Shown here: in pieces, positions 52,019-61,111 of the stretch
Layout of the letters: each line of letters opens with the position of its first letter
How positions within the stretch are numbered: position 1 is the first letter of the stretch
Assembly: GCF_003058085.1 (NCBI RefSeq)
Contig: NZ_QBUD01000014.1
Location: 58,873-122,872, forward strand
Source: Yoonia sediminilitoris
Lineage (GTDB): Bacteria; Pseudomonadota; Alphaproteobacteria; Rhodobacterales; Rhodobacteraceae
DNA: 64,000 nucleotides
Direction of reading: 5' to 3'
Notes under the pieces: model-generated
Databases searched by the model: none
The model's input: only the letters and a program-made list of their open reading frames with translations
Told to the model about the DNA's origin: nothing
Translations under genes and position numbers: made by a program

Positions 52019-52806
52019 TGGCAGGTGTCCGCGAACACATGATGAGCCTGCCGCAAACCCCGTCCTTCAGCCTCACTGGTAAGCGCGCGCTTGTTGCTGG
52101 TGCGTCCTCCGGGATTGGTCTGGCCTGTGCGGTGGCCTTGGGTCAGGCCAAGGCTGCGGTTACGCTCGCGGCGCGGTCAACTGACAAACTTGATCAGGCG
52201 GTCGACCTGATGACGGCGGCGGGTCTTGCCGCAACCTCGTTCCAGATGGACGTTGCCGATATATCGCGGACACAAGCACAGGTCGCTCAACACGGCCCCT
52301 ACGACATTCTTGTGAATTCTGCGGGCCTTGCGCGTCATGCGCCGGCCATCGACACGACCGAAGCTGACTTTGACGCTGTCAGTTCGCTCAACATCAAAGG
52401 TGCGTATTTCCTCACGCAAGCTGTGGCCAAAGGGCTAATTGCTGTAGGTAAACCCGGTAGCCTGATCAACATTTCTAGTCAGATGGCACTCGTCGGTGGT
52501 ATCGACCGCGCGGTTTACTGCGCCACCAAACACGCCGTCGAGGGGTTCACGAAATCCATGGCAATCGAATGGGGCCCGCTGGGAATCCGGGTCAACACGA
52601 TCTGCCCGACCTTCATCCGCACAGCCTTGACCGAACAGACCTTCAATAATCCCGACCGGGTCAAATGGCTGGAAGAAAAGATCAAGCTTGGACGGGTCGG
52701 CGAAGTCACCGACATCATGGGGCCAGTGGTCTACCTTGCCTCGGATGCCGCTGCACTTATGACCGGAACACATCTGCTGATCGACGGAGGTTGGACCGCC
52801 GACTGA
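52018..52806 (+). CDS. Short-chain dehydrogenase/reductase
   Basis: A 262-residue classical SDR. The cofactor loop is GASSGIG (about residues 28-34), NSAGLARHAP follows near 101, and the catalytic Ser and YxxxK are in NISSQMALVGGIDRAVYCAT then K (about 151-171). The C-terminal TGTHLLIDGGWTAD is typical. An Asp-less loop after the second strand (ARSTDK) hints at NADP(H). It probably oxidises a secondary alcohol of the pathway intermediate. It overlaps hisD-like and lacI-like genes by one base on each side. Confidence 0.93.
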   Translation: MAGVREHMMSLPQTPSFSLTGKRALVAGASSGIGLACAVALGQAKAAVTLAARSTDKLDQAVDLMTAAGLAATSFQMDVADISRTQAQVAQHGPYDILVNSAGLARHAPAIDTTEADFDAVSSLNIKGAYFLTQAVAKGLIAVGKPGSLINISSQMALVGGIDRAVYCATKHAVEGFTKSMAIEWGPLGIRVNTICPTFIRTALTEQTFNNPDRVKWLEEKIKLGRVGEVTDIMGPVVYLASDAAALMTGTHLLIDGGWTAD

Positions 52807-53828
52807 TGGAACATGCGCGCATCACATCGCTGCAAGTGGCCGAACGGGCAGGCGTCAGCCAGTCTGCCGTCAGCCGCGTGTTCACACCAGGCGCCTCGGC
52901 CAGCGCCAAGACGATCGCCAAGGTCAGGAAGGCCGCAGAGGAGCTTGGCTACCGGCCCAACCGCGTGGCCCGCACGATGATTACCGGCAAGAGCCGGATC
53001 ATAGGTCTGGTCGTGGCCTATCTCGACAATCAGTTTTACCCGCAAGCGCTCGAACATCTGTCAAATGCGTTGCAGGAAAAAGGCTATCATGTCCTTGTGT
53101 TCACAGCGACAAACAGCCCCGAGAAGGTCGAGGAAGTGATGCGCGATCTGCTCGACTTCCAGGTGGACGGGATCATTACGGCCTCGGTTGCTGTGACTTC
53201 GGATCTGACAGTGCGCTGCAATGCGGCTGGCATCCCGGTGGTGATGTTCAATCGTGATCAGGATGGTGCGGATGTAAACGCTGTCACCTCGGACAACGTG
53301 AATGGGGGTCGCAAGGTCGCTGAGTTCCTTGTGCAATGCGGACATAGGCGCATTGCGCACATTTCCGGGTGGGATGGGTCATCCACCGGCCGTGATCGCC
53401 GCCGGGGATTTAGCGAAGGGCTCGCAGCACACGGTCACAAACCACACCAAATCATCGACGGTATGTACAATCGCGATACCGCCTCACAGGCGACGCGCGA
53501 TTTGATGGATTCCCTGACTCCGCCGGATGCGATCTTTGTCGGCAATGACCATATGGCCTTTGCGGTTATGGACACGCTGCGCCACGAGCTTGGGCTGAAA
53601 ATTCCTCAGGACGTTGCAATCGTCGGCTTTGACGACGTCCCTCTTGCAGCGTGGCCCTCATATGATCTGACCACCGTGCGCCAACCCCTCAACCGGATGG
53701 TCGAGGCAACGGTCGACATGGTGATCGCCCAAATTGATGAAGGTGTTATCGCGCCCCGCCGGGTCGCTTTCGACGGCCCTCTGATCAGACGCAGTTCCAC
53801 ACGCCAACCCAAAGGACAAGAAACATGA
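52806..53828 (+). CDS. LacI-family transcriptional regulator
   Basis: A 340-residue regulator. The helix-turn-helix is LQVAERAGVSQSAVSRVFTP (about residues 9-28), and the hinge helix SAKTIAKVRKAAEELGYRPN then RVARTM follows. The C-terminal sugar-binding-type domain ends with the FVGNDHMAFAVMDTLRHELG and VGFDDVPLAAWPSYDLTTVR motifs. It is encoded within the operon that it likely controls through the two operators at 49.0-49.15 kb. Confidence 0.94.
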   Translation: MEHARITSLQVAERAGVSQSAVSRVFTPGASASAKTIAKVRKAAEELGYRPNRVARTMITGKSRIIGLVVAYLDNQFYPQALEHLSNALQEKGYHVLVFTATNSPEKVEEVMRDLLDFQVDGIITASVAVTSDLTVRCNAAGIPVVMFNRDQDGADVNAVTSDNVNGGRKVAEFLVQCGHRRIAHISGWDGSSTGRDRRRGFSEGLAAHGHKPHQIIDGMYNRDTASQATRDLMDSLTPPDAIFVGNDHMAFAVMDTLRHELGLKIPQDVAIVGFDDVPLAAWPSYDLTTVRQPLNRMVEATVDMVIAQIDEGVIAPRRVAFDGPLIRRSSTRQPKGQET

Positions 53829-54793
53829 AGGGCTTAAATGCCAAGTGGAAAGATCTTCCCGACTATATTATCGGCATTACCAAAGAGATCTGGGAAGATC
53901 GCGGTGTCGGCACGCTGAACCATTACTATGCGCCCGACATTCCCGTGCGCTCACCCATGGGCGTTGCCGTCGGTAATCAGGCGACAATTGCCGCAACAAT
54001 GGCAACGATCAACGAATTCCCGGATCGAGAACTTCTGGGCGAGGACGTCATCTGGTCGGGCAACGAAGATGATGGCTTTCTGTCCTCTCACCGCCTGCTG
54101 ACCAAGGCGACACATACGCGGGATGGTCAATTCGGCCCGGCCACCGGCAAGCCGTGGGTCGTGCGCGTGATCGCCGATTGCGCGGTCAAGAATGACACGA
54201 TCTATGACGAATGGCTGATCCGCGACTACGGCGGAATCGTGCGGCAACTCGGCATGGACCCGCGTGAATATGCCGCCGGTTTGATTGAAAAAGAGGGTGG
54301 TCCAGGCAATGCCAAACCCGCCTTCACCCCTGCGATAGATGTTCAGGGAGACTACAAAGGTACAGGCAATGATAACCAGTGGGGCCAACGCTACGCCGAT
54401 ATTCTAACCCGGATCATGGATAAGGATTTTACAGCGATTAATCGCAATCTTGATCGTGCCGTGATTGGGGAATACGCAGGGGCACAGACCTCCATCGGGC
54501 GCGAAGGCTCCATGGCCTTCTGGGTCGGTCTGCGATCCTCTTTCCCCAATGCGATCTTCAAGATCCACCACCAGATCGGCATGGATGCCGACATGCTCTC
54601 ACCCCGCGCCGCGATCCGCTGGTCGCTTGACGGTGTCCACGAGGGTTGGGGTAGTTTCGGCGCGCCGACCGGCGCGCCGGTGCATGTGATGGGCATGTGT
54701 CACGCAGAATTCGGACCATGGGGCCTGCGCCGTGAATTCGCGCTCTACGACGAAATTGCAGTCTGGAAGCAAATCTTGATGGGCGCCGCCTGA
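53825..54793 (+). CDS. Two-domain SnoaL/NTF2-like protein
   Basis: A 322-residue protein. The first NTF2-like domain has GTLNHYYAPDIPVRSPMGVA (about residues 29-48) and DEWLIRDYGGIVRQLGMDPR (about 125-144). The second has MDKDFTAINRNLDRAVIGEY (about 198-217) and REFALYDEIAVWKQILMG at the end. It is the third SnoaL-like gene of the divergon and resembles the minus-strand two-domain protein in layout. The start overlaps the lacI stop (ATGA). Confidence 0.8.
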   Translation: MKGLNAKWKDLPDYIIGITKEIWEDRGVGTLNHYYAPDIPVRSPMGVAVGNQATIAATMATINEFPDRELLGEDVIWSGNEDDGFLSSHRLLTKATHTRDGQFGPATGKPWVVRVIADCAVKNDTIYDEWLIRDYGGIVRQLGMDPREYAAGLIEKEGGPGNAKPAFTPAIDVQGDYKGTGNDNQWGQRYADILTRIMDKDFTAINRNLDRAVIGEYAGAQTSIGREGSMAFWVGLRSSFPNAIFKIHHQIGMDADMLSPRAAIRWSLDGVHEGWGSFGAPTGAPVHVMGMCHAEFGPWGLRREFALYDEIAVWKQILMGAA

Positions 54794-54857
54794 GGCTCAT
54801 CGCAGTGCGTTGTTTTAGACAAATGAATAAAGGGCCGCGCGCCCAGAGGAGACGACA

Positions 54858-55823
54858 ATGACACCCGCAGAGATGGAAGCCCGCATCATACGCTACGGCG
54901 AATTGCAACCGTGCAAGACCGCCTTCATCGACGCCCACACACCGGGTAGTGATCAGAAAGAAAACTTCACGATCATCGGTGGTGGCGTGTCTGAATCTCC
55001 AGATCAACACGTCCACATCTCCATCCCGCACGGTTTCAACATCGGCGCGGCTGGGCAACCTCCGAAATGCCGCAACAGCCTGCACGATCACCGCACTGCA
55101 GAGGCGTTTTTCGTTTTATCCGGACGCTGGCGGTTCTTTTGGGGCCGTTGGGGCGACGCAGGTGAAGTGACGCTGGAGCAGGGCGATATCTTCAACATCC
55201 CCACGGGCATCTTCCGTGGGTTCGAGAACATCGGCACCGACTACGGGATGATCATGGCCATCCTGGGCGGCGATAATGCTGGTGGGGGTGTCATGTGGGC
55301 GCCGCAAGTGATCGAGGATGCCGCTGACCACGGGCTTGTGCTTGGCGAGGACGGCAAGCTTTACGACACCAAGAAACAGCAACGCCTGCCTGACGGTGTG
55401 AAACCCATGCCACTGATGAGCGACGAGGAACTGGCCAAGCGGCCAGAGCCAACGACGGCCGAGGTGCTGCCTAACCACGTGGCACGCTATTGGGATATGG
55501 TCGCTTTGGCCGACAAAAAACCGTGCAAGGTCATCGGCGCGACAGGCCTGTTGCGCGACAAGCCCGGTTTTGAGGTAGATTTTGTAACACGCGCTAGCGC
55601 ATCCGAGGCAAAGCATAGCCACAATCGCCCGTCGGTTCTGATGCCGGTTGCCGGTCATTGGCGCGTAGATTGGGATGGCGGCAGCGCGACTCTTGCGCCG
55701 GGCGATACAATGAGCGTGCCGGAAAATCTGCCGCATAGTGCCGTGCCAGTGATGTCCGGCGAGGCTGCGCTTTACCATATTGTCGGCACCGATGATCCGG
55801 CTGGATTGACCTGGCAAGGGTAA
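54858..55823 (+). CDS. Bicupin protein
   Basis: A 321-residue protein with two cupin barrels. The first has SLHDHRTAEAFFVLSGRWRF (His pair and Glu, about residues 74-93) and QGDIFNIPTGIFRGFENIG. The second has KHSHNRPSVLMPVAGHWRVD (about 252-271) and GDTMSVPENLPHSAVPV. Domain one keeps a better metal site. Such proteins can be dioxygenases or isomerases. A 64-base gap before it contains aggaga near the start codon. Confidence 0.85.
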   Translation: MTPAEMEARIIRYGELQPCKTAFIDAHTPGSDQKENFTIIGGGVSESPDQHVHISIPHGFNIGAAGQPPKCRNSLHDHRTAEAFFVLSGRWRFFWGRWGDAGEVTLEQGDIFNIPTGIFRGFENIGTDYGMIMAILGGDNAGGGVMWAPQVIEDAADHGLVLGEDGKLYDTKKQQRLPDGVKPMPLMSDEELAKRPEPTTAEVLPNHVARYWDMVALADKKPCKVIGATGLLRDKPGFEVDFVTRASASEAKHSHNRPSVLMPVAGHWRVDWDGGSATLAPGDTMSVPENLPHSAVPVMSGEAALYHIVGTDDPAGLTWQG

Positions 55824-55902
55824 CGATATGGATGCAAAGCCGGAAGACCTGGACTGCATATATCAAAGCGCTGTCTTGGCGCATAGAACTAAGGATTGAA
55901 CC

Positions 55903-57021
55903 ATGCTCCTGACCACCCATGTCGGCTCTCTGCCGCGCACGCAAGATGTCGTCGATTTCATTTTTGCCCGTGAAAACCTGCAACCTTATGATCAGTCGGA
56001 GTTTGACGCCTGTATGACCGCCGCCGTAGCCGAGACGGTGGGCAAACAGAAAAAGGCGGGTATCGACATCGTATCGGATGGCGAAACTTCCAAGATCAGC
56101 TATGCCACCTATGTCAAGGATCGCTACACAGGGTTCGACGGCGACAGCCCGCGCAATGCGCCCGCTGATCTTAAAATGTTCCCCGGTTTTCTGAAAAGGC
56201 TGGCTGATGACGGCGGCACCCCGAAATATGCGCGACCGATGTGCGTCGGCGAAGTAAAATCGAAGGGGCAAGACGAGTTGAAAAAAGACATCGCCAACCT
56301 GAAGGCGGCGATGGCGACCCATGGCGTCGAGCGCGGTTTCATGAATGCGGCGTCACCAGGTGTTATCGCGCTGTTTTTGCAGAATGATTTCTACAAGACG
56401 CGTGAGGCTTATCTGGCGGCGTTGGCGGATGCGATGAAGGCCGAGTATGAGACTATCGTGGCCTCGGGACTGGATCTGCAATTGGACTGCCCGGATTTGG
56501 CGCTCTCGCGACACATGCTGTTTGCCGATCTCACCGATGCAGAGTTCGTCAAGATCGCAAATGCCCATGTGGAAGCGCTGAACCACGCGCTGTCAGACGT
56601 CCCGCAGGACAAAGTGAGGGTGCATATCTGCTGGGGCAATTACGAAGGGCCACATTGCTGCGATATCAGCATGGAGAAGGTTTTTGACACGCTGATGTCC
56701 ACGAAATCGCGCTATGTGTTGTTTGAAACATCCAACCCGCGTCACGGCCACGAATGGACCACCTTCCGCGACCGCAAGAATGACATCCCCGACGACAAAA
56801 TCCTCGTCCCTGGCGTAGTCGACACCACGACAAACTTCGTAGAACACCCAAAACTGGTTGCGCAACGCCTCGAACGCTTTATCGGCATAGTCGGCGGGGA
56901 CCGAGTCATTGCAGGATCTGACTGCGGCTTTGGCACCTTCGCCGGTTTCGGTTCGGTCGATCCCGATATCGCTTATGCCAAGCTACGCTCATTGGCCGAC
57001 GGGGCTGCGCTGGCGTTATGA
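55903..57021 (+). CDS. MetE-like methyltransferase (cobalamin-independent methionine synthase II family)
   Basis: A 372-residue protein equivalent to the C-terminal half of MetE. Zinc-ligand motifs are VHICWGNYEG (His and Cys, about residues 238-247), LFETSNPRHGHEW (Glu, about 273) and IAGSDCGFGTFAG (Cys, about 338-345). LLTTHVGSLPR opens the protein as in the family. Members use zinc-bound thiolates; some transfer methyl groups, and EaCoMT opens epoxides. Here it could demethylate or condense the pathway substrate. It overlaps the hydrolase gene by four bases. Confidence 0.88.
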   Translation: MLLTTHVGSLPRTQDVVDFIFARENLQPYDQSEFDACMTAAVAETVGKQKKAGIDIVSDGETSKISYATYVKDRYTGFDGDSPRNAPADLKMFPGFLKRLADDGGTPKYARPMCVGEVKSKGQDELKKDIANLKAAMATHGVERGFMNAASPGVIALFLQNDFYKTREAYLAALADAMKAEYETIVASGLDLQLDCPDLALSRHMLFADLTDAEFVKIANAHVEALNHALSDVPQDKVRVHICWGNYEGPHCCDISMEKVFDTLMSTKSRYVLFETSNPRHGHEWTTFRDRKNDIPDDKILVPGVVDTTTNFVEHPKLVAQRLERFIGIVGGDRVIAGSDCGFGTFAGFGSVDPDIAYAKLRSLADGAALAL

Positions 57022-57710
57022 CACCGCTGGTTCTGCTTCCGGGTATGATGTGTGACGCGCGGCTTTGGTTTCCACAGATAGCCGCATTCTCTGGCAAACG
57101 GGTTGTGCAGACAGCGCCAATGAACGGTGAAGATATATGTGATATCGCCACTGCAATCCTTGCTGACGCGCCGCCCGTCTTCGCTTTGGCTGGCCTGTCG
57201 ATGGGCGGGATCGTTGCAATGGAAATCTTGCGACAAGCACCCGAGCGTATCGAGCGTATTGCGCTCCTTGACACGAACCCTCTGCCTGAACTTCCAGAAG
57301 TTGCCGCCCGACGCGAACCACAAATTGTCAAAGTCCAACAAGGCGACCTGATCGCTGTGATGCGCGACGAGATGAAACCCAATTACCTTGCGGATGGCCC
57401 AGACAGGTCTGAAATCCTTGATCTTTGTATGGAAATGGCCCAGACCCTTGGCCCGGAAATCTTCGCGGCCCAATCGCGCGCGCTGCAAACGCGACCCAAT
57501 CAAGTTGAAACGCTTGAGGCAAGCAAGATCCCGACCCTCATCCTGTGCGGTCGCGATGATAGGCTTTGCCCCATCGCAAGACACCAGTTGATGCACGACC
57601 TCATGCCACACGCAGAATTCACGATCATCGAAGGCGCGGGTCACCTACCGACCCTCGAACAACCCACCGAAACCACAGCGGCAATCGCCCGCTGGCTGGA
57701 GGCCTCATGA
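57018..57710 (+). CDS. Alpha/beta-hydrolase
   Basis: A 230-residue enzyme. The nucleophile elbow is LAGLSMGGIVAM (Ser about residue 61), the acid is in CGRDDRLCPI (about 178-187) and the His in EGAGHLPTLEQP (about 202-213). VLLPGMMCDARLW forms the oxyanion segment. It would hydrolyse an ester, lactone or thioester intermediate. Both ends overlap neighbours by four bases (ATGA). Confidence 0.9.
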   Translation: MTPLVLLPGMMCDARLWFPQIAAFSGKRVVQTAPMNGEDICDIATAILADAPPVFALAGLSMGGIVAMEILRQAPERIERIALLDTNPLPELPEVAARREPQIVKVQQGDLIAVMRDEMKPNYLADGPDRSEILDLCMEMAQTLGPEIFAAQSRALQTRPNQVETLEASKIPTLILCGRDDRLCPIARHQLMHDLMPHAEFTIIEGAGHLPTLEQPTETTAAIARWLEAS

Positions 57711-58402
57711 ACAACACTCTGCTGAAACTCCTGCGCTCCGTTGACACGCCCACCGTCTGCAATGCCATCGAAGTGGCGCAGGGCAAGCGTGGCTTTAACG
57801 CCTTCACGCGCGGCACGATGCTGTGCTCGGCTCCTGACGATCCACCTGTCGTCGGTTACGCAATCACCGCGAAAATCAAAGCCGTCGAACCACCTACAGA
57901 AGCGCCCGATGTTATTCGCGCCCGCCGTATGGCCTATTACAAGATGATGGCAGAAGCCCCCAAACCGGGCGTAGCCGTCATCGAAGATATCGATTACCCG
58001 GACGCAATCGGGGCCTTCTGGGGTGAGGTGAATACCACGATCCACAAAGGTTTCGGGCTGTCGGGCACACTAACAAACGGAGTCATGCGCGACCTTGGCG
58101 ACATGGCGGAAGGTTATCCCGTTATCGCCGGCTCCATCGGCCCAAGCCACGGGTTTGTACATGTCAAAGACCTTGGCAACCCAGTCACAATTTTTGGCAT
58201 GACGGTGAAGCAGGGCGAATTGATTCATGCTGATCGACATGGCGCGGTTGTGGTTCCGCCGGAGGTCGTGAACCATCTTACCGATGCGATCAGAAAGATG
58301 CAGGATACGGAGCAGCTTATCCTAGGTCCAGCACGCGCAGCTGGATTTGATTTTGCAACCTTCGAAGCGGCATGGGAGGCATTCGAAAAATCGCGAACGT
58401 AG
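57707..58402 (+). CDS. RraA-family aldolase/decarboxylase-like protein
   Basis: A 231-residue protein of the RraA/HMG aldolase family. PTVCNAIEVAQGKRG (about residues 14-28), GEVNTTIHKGFGLSGTLTNG and the key VMRDLGDM (Arg-Asp, about 126-133) are seen, then GFVHVKDLGNPV and LIHADRHGAVVVPPE. Enzymes of this group split 4-hydroxy-4-methyl-2-oxoglutarate or decarboxylate oxaloacetate using a divalent metal. As last gene of the operon it may release pyruvate or a similar acid. Confidence 0.87.
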   Translation: MNNTLLKLLRSVDTPTVCNAIEVAQGKRGFNAFTRGTMLCSAPDDPPVVGYAITAKIKAVEPPTEAPDVIRARRMAYYKMMAEAPKPGVAVIEDIDYPDAIGAFWGEVNTTIHKGFGLSGTLTNGVMRDLGDMAEGYPVIAGSIGPSHGFVHVKDLGNPVTIFGMTVKQGELIHADRHGAVVVPPEVVNHLTDAIRKMQDTEQLILGPARAAGFDFATFEAAWEAFEKSRT

Positions 58403-58836
58403 TTGCACATATTTGTTTCCGAAGGCACTGCATGCATCAAAGTGCCGGGTAGAACGTAAGTTGCCGGCCGTTCATCCGCAGCGAAAAACAACTTCGTCCG
58501 TGAACTGAAAGTTCAACGCCTGAACTATGTTGCGAGCCACACCAATTACCGTTCCCCCTCGGTGCTGCCGCATGGTGTCTTTCGCCCATGCGGCAATTTT
58601 TGCGCTGCAAGCGCACACAGCAAGAATCCAACACTTCCGCAATGGGCTACTTGCTTTGTCCGCGCAGCCGCCGTTGGGGGCTCAGTCACCTCGGCTGAAA
58701 CTCAGACGACCGGTTTGAGCCCACTTTGGCAAAAATCCGCAACGCCACGAATGTTTGCTTCTGAGGGCAAGCAAAAAAGGAAAACGGCCAGGTGATGTCG
58801 GCGGTTCATTGATGATCCAGCCAATTGGTGTGTGAA
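58403..58836. other. Spacer between the catabolic operon and the zinc locus
   Basis: It contains the operon terminator at 58566-58601. Otherwise no gene is supported; short frames on both strands lack ribosome-binding sites. Confidence 0.45.
58566..58601 (+). terminator. Intrinsic terminator of the catabolic operon
   Basis: Perfect 10-bp stem tgccgcatgg/ccatgcggca with a 10-base loop, followed by attttt, 164 bases after the RraA-like stop. Confidence 0.88.
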
Positions 58837-59346
58837 TTAGGTCCGATAAGGCTCAATCCGATCCGCCGACAATGCATAGCCAATTTCCGCCAGCTCCGTG
58901 TAAATCGAAGAGACGCCGAACATACCAACCACGTTGACCGGTTCAAACAGCCCTTCGCTTTCATAAGGTTCTTCCGTGGTGACAAAGACCAGCTGATTGG
59001 CGGGAGGCGGAGGTACATGCACACAGGCACCGACATAGGGCACAAGGATAAATGCTGTGACGCCGGTGCCCGAATAGTCAATCGGCACGATAAAACCGGG
59101 AAGTCGGACAACTTGCCCGTTCCAATCCAACCGGACTCCGCTTGAGGCGGGCTGCTGATTTGAAAGCGGCGCGCTGTCATGATCGATAAAAGCCCTTAGG
59201 TCGTTTGGGATCGCTGTTTGATTCTCAGGAAGCAGGTCTTCCCAATCAAGGTCGATCACCTCTTCGGCCTGCACACCATTTGGCAAAAGCGCCGTCGTTG
59301 CCAAGCCTGCGAGGAGCGCGCGTCGATTGAGAGTACGGATTACCAT
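58837..59346 (-). CDS. DUF3299 exported protein (zinc locus)
   Basis: A 169-residue protein with a Tat-like signal (RTLNRRALLAGLATTALL). The DUF3299 core has LPGFIVPIDYSGTGVTAFIL then VPYVGACVHVPPPPANQLVF (about residues 80-119), with conserved Cys and His. It is the last gene of the zinc operon and overlaps its paralog by seven bases. In Vibrio the related Zrg zinc system has small exported partners; the precise role is unknown. Confidence 0.85.
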   Translation of the reverse strand: MVIRTLNRRALLAGLATTALLPNGVQAEEVIDLDWEDLLPENQTAIPNDLRAFIDHDSAPLSNQQPASSGVRLDWNGQVVRLPGFIVPIDYSGTGVTAFILVPYVGACVHVPPPPANQLVFVTTEEPYESEGLFEPVNVVGMFGVSSIYTELAEIGYALSADRIEPYRT

Positions 59347-59864
59347 GTGAAAAGTTCTATCTCGTCTGCCACAAGTGCGTAGCCGGTTTCGGCAATTTCG
59401 GTCGATTTAAGCTGTGTCGACATTGTCCCCGTGACCCAAACAGCGTTCCATGGGTCCTCAATCTGCCGAGGTGGATCGACGGTCGTATACACCAACTGGT
59501 TTGGTGGTGGCGGCGGTGTATGGATGCATGCGCCCACGTAGGGCACAAGAATGAAGGCAGACGTGCCTGCCGACGTCAGATCAAGCGGCACGATGAAGCC
59601 GGGCATGCGGATGTAGGCGCCAGCGAGTGCTTCGTTCAGTTTGGTAGCATTGGCGTCGTAGATGGGTTTCCAGATATCGTTGACTTCATCCATGTCGCCT
59701 TCCCCGATGATCTCGGAATAGGGCACGCCGGGCGGGATCAACATATCCCAGGTCACGGGAAGCGGAGTCTCGGCCATGGCTGCGCGTGGGCCGAGGACCA
59801 AAACACTTGCCGCGCCGAGCATTTGGCGGCGATTGATCGAGGATGTATTCTTAAAGTTCATCAT
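59340..59864 (-). CDS. DUF3299 exported protein, second copy
   Basis: A 174-residue paralog of the downstream gene. It has a Tat-like signal (SINRRQMLGAASVLVLGPRA) and the same core MPGFIVPLDLTSAGTSAFIL then VPYVGACIHTPPPPPNQLVY (about residues 87-126). Tandem duplication with divergence suggests a heteromer. Its start overlaps the permease stop by four bases. Confidence 0.86.
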   Translation of the reverse strand: MMNFKNTSSINRRQMLGAASVLVLGPRAAMAETPLPVTWDMLIPPGVPYSEIIGEGDMDEVNDIWKPIYDANATKLNEALAGAYIRMPGFIVPLDLTSAGTSAFILVPYVGACIHTPPPPPNQLVYTTVDPPRQIEDPWNAVWVTGTMSTQLKSTEIAETGYALVADEIELFTW

Positions 59865-61111
59865 GATTTAATCATCATACCATCGGCCACAGACAAGCGA
59901 TAGGCTCGCAAGGCTGGAACCATGCTCACAATTGCGCCAGCGGCGACAACGCCAAGAATGACATAGACCTCGCGGAGACTGGGCGCGTCGATGGGCAACC
60001 ATAAGCCAAATGCGCTATCCACGATTGGCTGCGCAATGAACAAACCTGCATAAAGCAAAGCAACACCAAGCAAAGCGCCAAAGGCGGCCATCAGCATGGC
60101 TTCAAAGACCAGCATGCCAAGGATCGTCGCTGGCCGCGCGCCCATCGCCCGGAAGATTGCCATTTCGCGCCGGCGCTCATTGAGGCTGGAAAAGATCGTC
60201 GCCATCATGCCAATAAGCGCGGTCACGACAACCATCGCCGAGACGGCCAAAAGCGCTGTTTCGGCAATACCGACGATCCCCCAAAGCTCTTGCAATGCGA
60301 CACCCGGCAGGATCGCAAGCAATGGTTCTTCGGGGTATTCGTTGATCGCACGTTGCAGGGCAAACGTCTGCAGCGGGCTTTCGACACCGACCAAGGCGGC
60401 TGTGATTGCTTTGGGCGTCAGCTCCATCCCGCGGATCACATCCACAGGCGTAGACTGGCCGGGGATCTGGGCGCCACTCTGCCAGTCAACGTGGATCGCC
60501 TCGATCGCTTCCATACTGACGATCACGGTGCGGTCCACCGGTGTGCCAGTCTTTTCCAGTATACCTGACACGCGGAATGGCTGGTCTTTGTGCTCTGTAA
60601 AGGATGCCAGCCCATGGGCGACGACAATGGGGTCATCAACGCTGTACCCCAGTGTCGTGGCGACGTCGGCACCAATGACCGTATCAAACAGGTCATCCAT
60701 GATGACCCCGTCAGACATCGCCAGCGCGCGGCCTTGCCGATATTTGTAATGATCAAAAAACGCCTGTGTCGTGCCCATGACCCGGAATTGGCGATGGCTG
60801 TCACCCAGCGAGATCGGCACGATCCAGTCAACCTCGGGGCGGTCTGCAATGTCCTGATAGCTTTCCCATGTAACGTTGTTGGTCGCATTGCCGATACGGA
60901 AGACTGAATAGAGGAGCAACTGGACTGACCCGGATCGCGCCCCGATGATTAGGTCGGTGCCGGAAATCGTGTCTGCAAAGCTGGCCTTGGCTCCTGTGCG
61001 CACCTTTTCAACACCAAGGAACAATGCGACCGATAGCCCAATGGCAAGGATCGTCATGCCCACCGTCAAGGCACGCGCAAAGAGCGATGCTAAGGCAAGC
61101 CGCAGGGTCAT
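59861..61111 (-). CDS. FtsX/MacB-type ABC permease
   Basis: A 416-residue membrane protein. One N-terminal helix (TVGMTILAIGLSVALFLGV), a large periplasmic domain of about 220 residues and three C-terminal helices give the MacB/LolCE layout. NERRREMAIFRAMGARPATI (about 308-327) is the conserved cytoplasmic coupling segment. With the ATPase it forms a mechanotransmission-type ABC complex likely acting on the ZrgA/DUF3299 proteins. Confidence 0.9.
   Translation of the reverse strand: MTLRLALASLFARALTVGMTILAIGLSVALFLGVEKVRTGAKASFADTISGTDLIIGARSGSVQLLLYSVFRIGNATNNVTWESYQDIADRPEVDWIVPISLGDSHRQFRVMGTTQAFFDHYKYRQGRALAMSDGVIMDDLFDTVIGADVATTLGYSVDDPIVVAHGLASFTEHKDQPFRVSGILEKTGTPVDRTVIVSMEAIEAIHVDWQSGAQIPGQSTPVDVIRGMELTPKAITAALVGVESPLQTFALQRAINEYPEEPLLAILPGVALQELWGIVGIAETALLAVSAMVVVTALIGMMATIFSSLNERRREMAIFRAMGARPATILGMLVFEAMLMAAFGALLGVALLYAGLFIAQPIVDSAFGLWLPIDAPSLREVYVILGVVAAGAIVSMVPALRAYRLSVADGMMIKS

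Noticed and set aside
55828..55899. 23-codon frame between the bicupin and MetE-like genes
   Set aside because: Too short to judge and without a ribosome-binding site; treated as spacer.
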